64,000 bases of DNA from Cognaticolwellia sediminilitoris (GTDB lineage Bacteria; Pseudomonadota; Gammaproteobacteria; Enterobacterales; Alteromonadaceae). Made by a program: the position numbers and the translations under genes. The DNA lies in contig NBOG01000001.1 of the NCBI GenBank assembly GCA_002104535.1, positions 280,867-344,866 on the forward strand, in the 5' to 3' direction. Numbering within the stretch: position 1 is the first letter of the stretch; each line of letters starts with the position of its first letter. The notes under the pieces are model-generated. The model had not been told where the DNA came from. It saw nothing but the letters and a program-made list of their open reading frames with translations, and ran no database searches. Of this stretch, positions 50,462-58,560 are shown one piece after another.

Positions 50462-50593
50462 TCAGTGAATTATTAAGCCAAACCAAAGGCTATCAGCAAG
50501 CAACATCAAAATTAGCCATAAAATTATCATTCTAGATTTACGACAAAATTGACAATCGGTTTGCCACCACTGTTTAAACGATGATTTATTCAC
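50462..50593 (-). CDS. Probable 43-residue membrane peptide with CxxC
   Basis: Open frame starting with GTG 50593 (the only in-frame start after an upstream stop codon) and ending at TGA 50462. Translation starts MNKSSFKQWWQTDCQFCRKS and continues with a strongly hydrophobic helix (MIILWLILMLLADSLWFGL). A basic, tryptophan-rich N-terminus with Cys14-x-x-Cys17 before one membrane segment looks like a genuine small protein rather than chance, but there is no clear Shine-Dalgarno sequence. It lies just upstream of iscX on the same strand. The pair of cysteines could bind metal or heme or be redox active; that is speculation. Confidence 0.42.
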   Translation of the reverse strand: MNKSSFKQWWQTDCQFCRKSRMIILWLILMLLADSLWFGLIIH

Positions 50594-50734
50594 GGTGTAT
50601 TACTTAAGCTAGTATTCATATCAACAGTATAATAGCAATTTGTTTAATTATTTAATCACTTAGCGCATAAGGTTAAATTAAATAAGTATAATCCTATTGT
50701 TTTTGTTTTTTTTAAATTGGAAAGGAGCCCTTCT

Positions 50735-50980
50735 ATGCCCCCGATTAAGTTTACTTCGGCCGAAAAGTCATTATTAATAGGTAAGTTACAACGTTACTTT
50801 GCTAAAGAATTAGAACAAGATTTAGCACAATTTGATGCTGACTTTTTATTAGATTTTTTTACTCAAGAGTTAGGTGGCGTTTATTACAATCGCGGCTTAT
50901 ATGACGCACAAGCATTAATGTCAGAAAAACTTGAGCTAATTTCAGAGCAAATTGTTGAATTAGAGGTACCGGTTAATTAA
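50735..50980 (+). CDS. DUF2164 family protein
   Basis: 81 residues from ATG 50735, chosen because GGAAAGGAG lies seven bases upstream; an earlier TTG (50717) would overlap that ribosome site. It starts MPPIKFTSAEKSLLIGKLQR and contains FFTQELGGVYYNRGLYDAQ, typical of the DUF2164 family of small cytoplasmic proteins without known function. It is followed by nnrS after a 118-bp gap with no obvious terminator. Confidence 0.85.
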   Translation: MPPIKFTSAEKSLLIGKLQRYFAKELEQDLAQFDADFLLDFFTQELGGVYYNRGLYDAQALMSEKLELISEQIVELEVPVN

Positions 50981-51098
50981 TTCCCTTTTAAATCGAAAAA
51001 TAGCAGCAGATTAACTAAATATACTTTCTTTGATTTGTAGCAAAACAATTGCATTTCTGTGCTTTACAATCGTCACTATATAAACAAAAGGTTAAGTC

Positions 51099-52304
51099 AT
51101 GATGCAAATTACCGATTTACAAAAAGAACAACAGATAATGCCGTTATTTCGACTGGGGTTTCGGCCTTTTTTCCTCGCTGGCGCACTATTTAGTATTGTC
51201 GCCATATCCCTTTGGCTCATGCTGTATCGAGGGACAGTTAACTTTCAACCTTTGGGCGGCGGTTATTGGTGGCATATTCATGAGATGATTTTTGGTTTTG
51301 CCAGCGCAATCATAGCAGGCTTTCTTTTAACCGCTGTACAAAACTGGACTGGTTTACCCGGAGTCAAAGGCAAAGTACTGGCTGGCTTATTACTTTTATG
51401 GCTACTGGGCAGAGTAAGTTTATTTTTTCCGCTATATTTTTCTCCATTGGTATCCACAATTATAGATTTGTCATTTTTACCTTGTGTTGCTTTTATTCTG
51501 GCAAAGCCAATTATCGCAATTAAGCAATATCGAAACCTATTTTTTATACCTTTATTATTCATTTTTACCCTTGCCAACGCTGAGATGCATGCCAGCATTT
51601 ATTACCCTAATGCCATATCGACTCAATATTCTGGCTATGGTGCGGTGATGCTCATCACCTTGCTGATTTCTGTTATGGCGGGCCGTGTCACGCCGATGTT
51701 CACCGCCAATGGTACGCAAACAACAAAAACCATAGCTTTACCTTGGCTAGAAAAGCTTACTAATGGCACGCTTGCATTAATCACTATATTATTGCTTTTA
51801 CATCCCGTTATTGGCGTCAATAATGTTTATTTTGGTATTATTTTAATCTTCGCGGGAATTTTTCAAGCTATTCGATGGTTTAGATGGCGCCCTTGGATAA
51901 CATTCGGGGTTCCTTTACTCTGGTCATTACACTTGGCAATCAAAGCCTTAGCTTTTGGTTTAGTACTTTTAGGCATTAGTTATTTAATACCAGAAGTGCC
52001 AAGCAACCACATTTGGCATTTACTTACTGTGGGGGGGATTGGCGGTGTTATTCTCGCGATGATTTCGCGGGTATCTTTAGGCCATACCGGTAGAAGTTTA
52101 CAAGCACCAAAACTGATGTCATTAGCTTTCAGCTCGATAGTGTTAGCAAGTTTAGTAAGGAGCTTTGGTCCTTGGGGATTTCCAGCTCAGACGCTAATTT
52201 TTATTGATGTTAGCGGTCTACTTTGGCTAATCAGCTTTGGCCTATTTTCCATCCTTTATGGCCCAATGTTATTAAAAGCTCGCATGGACGGCCGCCCAGG
52301 GTAG
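51099..52304 (+). CDS. nnrS: NnrS family heme-copper membrane protein
   Basis: Twelve-helix inner-membrane protein; NnrS binds heme and copper and protects against nitric oxide stress in several proteobacteria. 401 residues (399 or so depending on which of the paired ATGs at 51099 and 51102 is used). Family features are LFRLGFRPFFLAGALFSIV near the start, the histidines in GGGYWWHIHEMIFGFASAII, GRVTPMFTANGT and SLGHTGRSLQAP. It is normally linked to NO-responsive regulators such as NsrR or NnrR; I see no convincing operator in the 118 bp upstream. Confidence 0.93.
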   Translation: MMQITDLQKEQQIMPLFRLGFRPFFLAGALFSIVAISLWLMLYRGTVNFQPLGGGYWWHIHEMIFGFASAIIAGFLLTAVQNWTGLPGVKGKVLAGLLLLWLLGRVSLFFPLYFSPLVSTIIDLSFLPCVAFILAKPIIAIKQYRNLFFIPLLFIFTLANAEMHASIYYPNAISTQYSGYGAVMLITLLISVMAGRVTPMFTANGTQTTKTIALPWLEKLTNGTLALITILLLLHPVIGVNNVYFGIILIFAGIFQAIRWFRWRPWITFGVPLLWSLHLAIKALAFGLVLLGISYLIPEVPSNHIWHLLTVGGIGGVILAMISRVSLGHTGRSLQAPKLMSLAFSSIVLASLVRSFGPWGFPAQTLIFIDVSGLLWLISFGLFSILYGPMLLKARMDGRPG

Positions 52305-52463
52305 TTTAAGTTGTGAAGGGTGTTTTCAATCTGAACGTTACGCTATTGAATTACATGAGACCAGCAGTGTAATATTTATCCCTTTATTCATGTACTATGT
52401 GTTGAGTGAGATAATCATCTTTTGACTATCTCATTTGCTTTCATCTCCTTACGGTAAGTCCTT

Positions 52464-53417
52464 ATGCAAACAGTATTTTTAGATCATCAAACATTCAGCC
52501 CAAACTTAGATCTTTCCTCATTAAATGATAGCGTTGACAACCTCACTTTATACGCTACTACAACGTCTGAGCAAGTTGTAGCGCGCTGCGTTGATGCAGA
52601 AGTGATTTTAACCAATAAGGTCCAACTAACTGATGAATTATTACGTCAACTGCCGAAGCTAAAGCTCATTTGCATCACTGCAACGGGCGTCAACAATGTC
52701 GATATTAAAGCAGCTAAAGCACTTAACATTGCGGTGACCAATGTCAGTGGATATGCAAAAAATTCTGTGGCGCAGTATGTTTTCGCTCAACTGCTCAGTT
52801 ATTTTAGCCAAATTGAACACCATAATAACAATTGCCAAAAGGGCTTATGGCAAAACAATGCCACGTTTTGTCTACATGGTAATGGTAGTGACGAGTTAGC
52901 AGGTAAATCTATTGCTATCGTTGGCTATGGTGCACTGGGGAAAAAAGTTGCTGACATTGCACACGCCTTTGACATGCAAGTACTGATCGCGGAAAGACCT
53001 AATGCCGACTGTATTCGCCCAAACAGGGTGGCATTTTTAGCGGCAATTGCTCAAGCCGACATTGTTAGTTTACATTGCCCTGAAACCCCTGAAACACGCG
53101 GCATATTTAATGCTGAAGTTTTTCAGAAAATGAAACCAAACGCGGTTTTAATCAATACCGCCCGAGGCGCTTTAATTAACAACCACGATTTACTCAACGC
53201 CTTAAACAACAAGCAATTAGCCTGCGCTATTTTGGATGTTTTAGAACAGGAGCCACCACCAAAAGATCATATGCTTTTAGCGGCACAATCACATAAATTA
53301 AAAATAACCGCCCACATTGCTTGGGCAAGTCAGCAAGCTCAACAGGCATTAATAAACTTAGTTGCCGCAAATATAACGGCATTTAAGCAAGGCCTGCGCA
53401 CTAATCGTGTTGACTGA
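52464..53417 (+). CDS. D-2-hydroxyacid dehydrogenase, glycerate-dehydrogenase-like
   Basis: NAD-dependent oxidoreductase that interconverts 2-keto acids and D-2-hydroxy acids. 317 residues. NAD fold GYGALG at 154-159; catalytic Arg234 (INTARGALINN), Glu263 (EQEPP) and His284 (ITAHIAW), the complete family triad. Length and motifs fit the HprA/glycerate dehydrogenase group, but hydroxypyruvate or glyoxylate reductase activity is inferred. It is convergent with the FAD oxidoreductase gene, with 3 bp between their ends. Confidence 0.92.
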   Translation: MQTVFLDHQTFSPNLDLSSLNDSVDNLTLYATTTSEQVVARCVDAEVILTNKVQLTDELLRQLPKLKLICITATGVNNVDIKAAKALNIAVTNVSGYAKNSVAQYVFAQLLSYFSQIEHHNNNCQKGLWQNNATFCLHGNGSDELAGKSIAIVGYGALGKKVADIAHAFDMQVLIAERPNADCIRPNRVAFLAAIAQADIVSLHCPETPETRGIFNAEVFQKMKPNAVLINTARGALINNHDLLNALNNKQLACAILDVLEQEPPPKDHMLLAAQSHKLKITAHIAWASQQAQQALINLVAANITAFKQGLRTNRVD

Positions 53418-53420
53418 TGT

Positions 53421-54770
53421 TTAAAAGAAATCGTCTTTGATTTTACCGTAATGAAAATAGCCCCACTGACCTACTCGTCTTAGCGGTGCAAATGGGAATT
53501 TAGGCAAAGCTTTATTATACAATGGCAGGTTAGGTACTTGTTTATCCGCTACCTTTTGGGCTAAACGCTTGCCTGCTTGAACTGAAAATGACACACCACT
53601 GCCACAATACCCCATACTATAAAATACTGAATTTTCATCATTTTGGTAAATATGTGGTAAGTCATCTAAAGCCATACAAATCCAACCAGACCATGCATAA
53701 CTGTAATTAATTTTCGCCAGTGCAGGGAAACTGGTTTTAAGCACTGCCAGTAAACGTTGTGCGTAATAAGGATCTTCAGCACTTTTGCCGGTGATGGCGC
53801 CACGACCACCAAACAATATTCTATTGTCAGGCAATTTTCGGTAATAATACTTTAATGCTCGTGTGTCCATCACGACATTGGACGTTAAAAAATTACACGC
53901 GGCTATTTGTTCATCAGTTAACGGCTCTGTGACGATAATTTGTGACAGTACGGGCAAGGTTCTGTTGGTGGTTAATGCGTGAAAATTTTTCGGGGTATAT
54001 CCATTGGTCGCTATCACTACTTTTTGCGCGCTAACAATGCCATTAGGGGTATGAAGCTGTTGTTTGCCTAAATGCGAATGCCACTGCTCAACCGGAGACG
54101 AACAATGTACTTTTACTCCTGCTTTACGAGCAAGCTTTTGATAACCCCAAGCAAGTTTTAATGGGTTTAAGCCAAATCCATCTTGGTAGCGAATTGCCCC
54201 GTAAGCATTTCGATCGTCCATATATTGCGAACGTAATTCTTGTTGGGTCAATATTTCAACATCATAACCAAACATTTTTTGTTGCAGCTTCGCTAACTCG
54301 ACCAACTCTTTTAGTTTATTAGCTTTATGGGCAACTTTAATGTAACCGGCACTTTGCTGATCACAATCAATGCCTTCACTGATCAAACTATTTACCGTGT
54401 CTACCCCCGCAGCCATCTCTTGATAAATGCCCCGCATGACTTCTTCACCCCATTGCTTAGCCATTTGACCATAGGATTTACGACCCGATGATTTTAATAT
54501 AAAGCCAGCATTACGACCGCTACAACCCCATGCGGTTTGATTAGCTTCTAATACATGCGCTTTAATACCGTGCTCCCGCGCTAAGTGCAAAGCACAAGAT
54601 AAGCCAGTATAGCCCGCACCAATAATAGCGACATCAACATCGATATCTGCTTTTATTGCTCCGTCATGCTCAGGAGCTACACCAGAGACACTTGCCCAAT
54701 AACTATCAGGGTAAGGCTCTCCTTGGCCAGGTGATAAATCATGTAAAGGATCGTACATTTTCACATCCAT
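53421..54770 (-). CDS. FAD-dependent oxidoreductase, DadA/PuuB type
   Basis: Flavin-linked amine or amino-acid oxidase. The frame opens at 54827; ATG 54770 or ATG 54758 are the plausible starts (the latter follows GGATGTGAAA), giving about 446-450 residues. The Rossmann FAD motif is VDVAIIGAGYTGLSCALHLA, then WGCSGRNAGFILKSSGRK; the C-terminal FAD loop has YSMGYCGSGVSFSVQAGKRL. Closest in form to gamma-glutamylputrescine oxidase (PuuB), but no puu genes are nearby. Divergent from a GNAT acetyltransferase gene. Substrate unknown. Confidence 0.87.
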   Translation of the reverse strand: MDVKMYDPLHDLSPGQGEPYPDSYWASVSGVAPEHDGAIKADIDVDVAIIGAGYTGLSCALHLAREHGIKAHVLEANQTAWGCSGRNAGFILKSSGRKSYGQMAKQWGEEVMRGIYQEMAAGVDTVNSLISEGIDCDQQSAGYIKVAHKANKLKELVELAKLQQKMFGYDVEILTQQELRSQYMDDRNAYGAIRYQDGFGLNPLKLAWGYQKLARKAGVKVHCSSPVEQWHSHLGKQQLHTPNGIVSAQKVVIATNGYTPKNFHALTTNRTLPVLSQIIVTEPLTDEQIAACNFLTSNVVMDTRALKYYYRKLPDNRILFGGRGAITGKSAEDPYYAQRLLAVLKTSFPALAKINYSYAWSGWICMALDDLPHIYQNDENSVFYSMGYCGSGVSFSVQAGKRLAQKVADKQVPNLPLYNKALPKFPFAPLRRVGQWGYFHYGKIKDDFF

Positions 54771-54871
54771 AATAAGGTAAATAAATGATGTTATTTTAAA
54801 ATAACAGTCGCGCTTAAAGTATCTCAAAAAAAACAGTACAATGCTGTAATAACTAATGAAATTGAAAAATT

Positions 54872-55435
54872 ATGAGCATAACGTTGCGCTATCAAGAATT
54901 AACCCCTGCCGACTTCCAACAAGTCATTCGCTTAGCTACCGAAGTACACGGCGCGGGCTATGTTGATGAAACTAGCATGCAAGCTTGGTATGAAAAAGGC
55001 ATTAAAAACGGCATTAACTCCGGTTTTGTTGTTTATCATGAAGAAAAGTTAGTGGGTTTTAGAATTACTTATGCTGCTGAGCAATGGCAAATTGATCAAT
55101 GGTGTTCAACCAAAGATTGGCCAGTACCGAGCGAGCAGGTGTGCTATTTCAAATGTAATACGGTTGATGAAGAGTATCGCGGCCATGGTATTGGTGGCGA
55201 GTTGTTAAAGCGTTCAATTGCTGCAACAAAAGCACAAGGTGCAACTGCTGGTGTTAGCCACTTATGGAAACAAAGCCCTGGTAATAGCGCGGTAAAATAT
55301 TTTACTAAGTGTGGTGGTATATTAATGAAAGAGCATCCTGATCGCTGGCGAGCACTCAGCTTAGCGGGCTATGAATGTCCGATATGCCATAATGACTGTC
55401 GCTGTCAAGCGGCTGAAATGATGATTACTTTTTAA
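54872..55435 (+). CDS. GNAT N-acetyltransferase with C-terminal cysteine cluster
   Basis: 187 residues. The acetyl-CoA-binding motif A is visible as VDEEYRGHGIGGELLKRSI. After the acetyltransferase domain (about 1-155) a short tail carries four cysteines, Cys169, Cys172, Cys176 and Cys178 (ECPICHNDCRC), which could hold a zinc ion. Divergent from the FAD oxidoreductase gene. Substrate cannot be predicted; the neighbourhood of amine and aminotransferase genes makes a small amine or amino acid possible. Confidence 0.85.
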   Translation: MSITLRYQELTPADFQQVIRLATEVHGAGYVDETSMQAWYEKGIKNGINSGFVVYHEEKLVGFRITYAAEQWQIDQWCSTKDWPVPSEQVCYFKCNTVDEEYRGHGIGGELLKRSIAATKAQGATAGVSHLWKQSPGNSAVKYFTKCGGILMKEHPDRWRALSLAGYECPICHNDCRCQAAEMMITF

Positions 55436-55469
55436 TAAATCAAGAATAATCACCGGTGATCTTTGATTG

Positions 55470-57002
55470 CTAACCAAACAATTTACGTAACATCGACGGT
55501 CTTTCTTCAAGACTATTCTTTAGCGTTGATGACATTTCAGGTAAGGCGTTAAAGCTCGATAGACTTGGAAATTCAACTGCTAATTGGCAATGTTCATAAT
55601 CGCCTGATGCTGGATTAAAACGGTACTCTTTGCTCCAAGCGACTATATTTTCTGTGACTTGGTTAATCGCATCCACGACATATTCCACTTCCTTATCTGA
55701 GGTAGTCGGGTGAAACGACGCACGGATCCAACCAGGTTTTTCAGCAAAGTCACCTAGGTCAATTTGCTGCGTTATTTTACTTGAAGTGTCTTGATCGACA
55801 TTTAATAAAATATGGCCATAAGTGCCGGCACATGAACACCCTCCTCGAGTTTGCACCCCGAACTTATCATTGAGTAAGCGCACCACTAAATTATAATGTG
55901 CCCCCGGAATGTAAAATGAAACAATGGCAAGGCGCTCGCGAAGGTTAGGTTCAAGCATAACAACACGATCATTTTTAGCTAAGTTTTCCATAACATAATC
56001 GGTTATTTCAGCTTCACGTTGTTGTATCTTATCAACCCCCATCGCATCTTTTAATTTAATGGCAAGCGCGGTTTTTATACATTGTAAAAAACCCGGTGTG
56101 CCACCGTCTTCACGCATTTCAATATTATTAAAAAAGCTATGTTTACCCCAAGGATTGGTCCAAGTAACCGTGCCTCCTCCGGGATGGTCCGGCACTTTAT
56201 TTTTATAAAGTGCTTTATTAAAAACCAGAACGCCTGAGCTTCCTGGGCCACCCAAAAACTTATGGGGTGAAAAAAAGATCGCGTCTAATGCTTGTTTAGG
56301 GTTGCTTGGATGCATATCAATATCAACATAAGGCGCTGAAGCAGCAAAATCGACAAAGCATAATCCGCCATGTTTATGCATGATTTCTGCTAATTGGTAA
56401 TATGGAGTTTTAATGCCAGTAACATTGGAGCAAGCTGAAAAAGAACCAATTTTAACTTTTCTATCTTGGTATTTTTCTAACAATGATTCTAGGTGTGATA
56501 AAGAAGGTAGGCCATCACTATCGGGGTCAACAATCTCTAATGTTACATCACATTCATACCAAGAGGTTTGATTTGAATGGTGCTCCATATGGGTAATAAA
56601 TACTACCGGTCTGTCATTTTCAGCAAAGCAGACTTGTGACTGCATACGCTCAGGAATACGCAAACCTAAAATGCGTTGGAATTTATTCACAACTGCGGTC
56701 ATGCCTGCGCCAGCAGTGATTAAAACATCATTATCGCAAGCGTTAACATGGCGTTTAATAATATGTTGAGCATCATGATACGCATGAGTCATCGCACTAC
56801 CGGTTAAATTAGTTTCGGTATGTGTATTGGCGACATAAGGCCCAAGCTCGTTGGTTAAGTAGTCTTCAATTGGCTTGTATAAACGACCACTAGCGGTCCA
56901 GTCAGCGTAAATTATCGCTAAATTTTCACCATTAATTTCATGCTGTAAATCCTGGCCAATAATTTGCTGACGAAAAGGTAAAAAATATTCTTCTAACGAC
57001 AT
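55470..57002 (-). CDS. Class V aminotransferase (cysteine-desulfurase-like)
   Basis: PLP enzyme of the aminotransferase class V fold. The frame opens at 57038; ATG 57002 (MSLEEYFLPFRQQII) is my preferred start, 510 residues, longer than IscS or SufS (about 400). The PLP lysine is in FFSPHKFLGGPGSSG. The segment TRGGCSCAGTYGHILL carries a cysteine pair at the place where desulfurases have their catalytic cysteine. THMEHHSNQTSWYECDVTLE and FVDFAASAPYVDIDMHP match the family. It may be a desulfurase, a selenocysteine-lyase-like or kynureninase-like enzyme. No Fe-S scaffold gene is adjacent. Confidence 0.85.
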   Translation of the reverse strand: MSLEEYFLPFRQQIIGQDLQHEINGENLAIIYADWTASGRLYKPIEDYLTNELGPYVANTHTETNLTGSAMTHAYHDAQHIIKRHVNACDNDVLITAGAGMTAVVNKFQRILGLRIPERMQSQVCFAENDRPVVFITHMEHHSNQTSWYECDVTLEIVDPDSDGLPSLSHLESLLEKYQDRKVKIGSFSACSNVTGIKTPYYQLAEIMHKHGGLCFVDFAASAPYVDIDMHPSNPKQALDAIFFSPHKFLGGPGSSGVLVFNKALYKNKVPDHPGGGTVTWTNPWGKHSFFNNIEMREDGGTPGFLQCIKTALAIKLKDAMGVDKIQQREAEITDYVMENLAKNDRVVMLEPNLRERLAIVSFYIPGAHYNLVVRLLNDKFGVQTRGGCSCAGTYGHILLNVDQDTSSKITQQIDLGDFAEKPGWIRASFHPTTSDKEVEYVVDAINQVTENIVAWSKEYRFNPASGDYEHCQLAVEFPSLSSFNALPEMSSTLKNSLEERPSMLRKLFG

Positions 57003-57118
57003 ACTGACATGCTCTAATTTTGCTTTGATAATAAGCAATATATTAGCAGCATTGCCGCAGTAAGAAATTAAAAACTAGCATTTAACAATTAATAGCAAAA
57101 TAATTTCAAATAATAACC

Positions 57119-57146
57119 TATAAAGGAATCTAATTACCTTTATAGT
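57119..57146 (-). terminator. Possible terminator downstream of ung
   Basis: CTATAAAGG (57119-57127) and CCTTTATAG (57138-57146) form a 9-bp AT-rich stem; GTTATTATTTG follows on the minus strand. It is 96 bp beyond the ung stop. The stem is weak. Confidence 0.35.
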
Positions 57147-57241
57147 TTAATATTGTGCAATTAATGAAAATAATTTTTACTATTTTAGTGAAATGGAAAT
57201 TATTTTCTTTTAGGCTTAATTTTCTTGGTTATCAACTGATT

Positions 57242-57934
57242 TTATTCGCTAATTTTCCAATTTATTGCCGGTATACCTCTTTCAGTCAACCACGCGTTTG
57301 CTTTAGAGAAATGCTGGCAACCAAAAAAACCTCGGTAAGCTGAAAGTGGAGATGGGTGAGGACCGTTTAAAACCAAATGCTTTTGTTGATCAATATTTTT
57401 ACCTTTCTTTTGTGCATGGCTTCCCCACAGTAGAAAGACACAGCCGGAGTTGTGTTCGTTTAACTCGGCAATAATTTTGTCAGTAAAAATTTCCCAACCA
57501 AGCTTAGCGTGTGAATGTGCTTGCCCTTGTTTGACGGTTAACACAGTATTAAGCAATAACACGCCCTGCTCTGCCCACTGCATTAAATAGCCATGATTCG
57601 GTGTGCTAAACCCTGCTATATCTTGTGTCAGCTCTTTGTAAATATTAACCAAAGATGGCGGCACCTTAATGCCTTTTCGAACAGAAAACGCTAAACCATG
57701 CGCTTGTGTATCACCATTAGCGCCGAGCCCATGGTATGGGTCTTGACCTAAGATCACGACTTTTACCTCGGGTAAATCTACCGTTGAATAAGCGGTAAAT
57801 ACGTCGACTTCGAGCGGTAGTATCACTTCACCACTTGCACGCTGATTTGCTACTTCTTGAATTAAATTTTGAAAATAACTTTGTTGCTGCTCATTGGAGA
57901 TGATTTTTTGCCAGTGTGGTTTTAACGTGCTCAT
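57242..57934 (-). CDS. ung: Uracil-DNA glycosylase
   Basis: Removes uracil from DNA to start base-excision repair. 230 residues. The water-activating Asp65 is in ILGQDPYHG, the uracil-binding strand is [13 protein letters not shown], and the minor-groove loop is [15 protein letters not shown] with the catalytic His. Single gene with the REP-like cluster upstream and thrC beyond it. Confidence 0.98.
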   Translation of the reverse strand: MSTLKPHWQKIISNEQQQSYFQNLIQEVANQRASGEVILPLEVDVFTAYSTVDLPEVKVVILGQDPYHGLGANGDTQAHGLAFSVRKGIKVPPSLVNIYKELTQDIAGFSTPNHGYLMQWAEQGVLLLNTVLTVKQGQAHSHAKLGWEIFTDKIIAELNEHNSGCVFLLWGSHAQKKGKNIDQQKHLVLNGPHPSPLSAYRGFFGCQHFSKANAWLTERGIPAINWKISE

Positions 57935-58093
57935 GTACGGACTCTTAATTTAATACTTTACTGCGATGTACCATGATAACGCATATTCTGGTGTTATAAA
58001 AAGCAGCTCTTTGCCCATTTTCAGTCGGTGTTACTTCATTTCTATCACTAAGTAATATCTAGGTGCAGTGGCAAGGTTATTATTACTCGGCTG

Positions 58094-58109
58094 GGCGAAT
58101 TAATTCGCC
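58094..58109. repeat. REP-like palindrome, unit 1 (AATT type)
   Basis: Perfect 16-base palindrome GGCGAATTAATTCGCC. It has no GTAG foot on either side, so it may be a degraded unit of the same type as the one at 58431. Confidence 0.75.
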
Positions 58110-58159
58110 TGTTTGGTGATATTACCGAATAAGCTATTAATGGTCGATATCGGTTGTTA

Positions 58160-58180
58160 GGCGACTGAAGTCGCCCCTAC
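58160..58180 (-). repeat. REP-like unit 2 (ACTTCAGT type)
   Basis: Minus strand reads GTAG, then GGGCGACTTCAGTCGCC. The stem GGCGACT/AGTCGCC has a two-base loop. Confidence 0.85.
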
Positions 58181-58203
58181 GAATGGATTACACGAAAAGT
58201 TTT

Positions 58204-58230
58204 GTAGGCCTGGTTTAATATTAGCCCTTA
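58204..58230 (+). repeat. Degenerate REP-like unit 3
   Basis: GTAG at 58204 followed by a poor hairpin (GGCCTGG ... TTAGCCC, with wobble pairs), bounded by TTTGTAG and TTACAAA. Probably a decayed copy. Confidence 0.45.
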
Positions 58231-58254
58231 CAAATGATTAAATGCTTATGCTTT

Positions 58255-58276
58255 GTAGGTTGGTCTTTAGGCCAAC
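58255..58276 (+). repeat. REP-like unit 4 (GGCC type)
   Basis: GTAG (58255-58258) followed by GTTGGTCTTTAGGCCAAC, a stem with one G-T wobble and a four-base loop. Confidence 0.85.
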
Positions 58277-58298
58277 ACACTCATTTGTTTTGATTTTT

Positions 58299-58319
58299 TC
58301 GGGTTAAAGTCCGACCTCC
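58299..58319 (-). repeat. REP-like unit 5 (TCGGACTTTAACCCGA type)
   Basis: Minus strand reads GGAG, then GTCGGACTTTAACCCGA. GGAG is the alternative foot tetranucleotide of REP sequences. Confidence 0.8.
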
Positions 58320-58365
58320 CCCCCAGACAAGTGATTAATTATTATATTGATTCCCTAGGTTATTT

Positions 58366-58386
58366 GGCGACTGAAGTCGCGCCTAC
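58366..58386 (-). repeat. REP-like unit 6 (ACTTCAGT type)
   Basis: Minus strand reads GTAG, then GCGCGACTTCAGTCGCC; same type as units 2 and 8 with one base change at the foot. Confidence 0.85.
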
Positions 58387-58430
58387 GAAAGAACAACAAT
58401 CCTCAACACAATTGATAATCACATCACCTG

Positions 58431-58454
58431 AAGGGCGAATTAATTCGCCCTTAC
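58431..58454 (-). repeat. REP-like unit 7 (AATT type)
   Basis: Perfect 22-base palindrome AAGGGCGAATTAATTCGCCCTT. On the minus strand it is preceded by GTAA rather than GTAG. Confidence 0.8.
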
Positions 58455-58494
58455 AAACACAAAATTTTTGTTGCCGATAAATTCTTAGTTACCT

Positions 58495-58515
58495 GTAGGG
58501 GCGACTTCAGTCGCC
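58495..58515 (+). repeat. REP-like unit 8 (ACTTCAGT type)
   Basis: GTAG (58495-58498) followed by GGGCGACTTCAGTCGCC, identical over the whole unit to the minus-strand reading of unit 2 and in opposite orientation to units 2 and 6. It lies 46 bp downstream of the thrC stop. Confidence 0.85.
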
Positions 58516-58560
58516 AAATAGATGATATATTAAAAATTACGAAACAACGTATCAATCCAA

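Larger units (their letters stand above)
57935..58560. repeat. 626-bp intergenic region with a cluster of REP-like palindromes
   Basis: No protein-coding frame of note. Between 58093 and 58515 there are at least seven short palindromes of four sequence types, in both orientations. Most have a GTAG, GGAG or GTAA tetranucleotide at the 5' foot of the hairpin, the defining feature of REP sequences recognised by RAYT (TnpA-REP) transposases. Individual units are listed separately. The region lies just downstream of thrC and upstream of ung, so one or more hairpins may also end the thr transcript. Confidence 0.8.

Noticed and set aside
50717-50734. TTG start adding six residues to the DUF2164 protein
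   Set aside because: It overlaps the GGAAAGGAG ribosome site that precedes ATG 50735.
57155-57343. Plus-strand frame overlapping the end of ung
   Set aside because: More than half overlaps ung, and the rest is AT-rich intergenic sequence that gives a false hydrophobic appearance.
58093-58515. CRISPR array
   Set aside because: The repeats are palindromes of several different sequences with irregular spacing and mixed orientation; no direct repeats of constant length and no cas genes.
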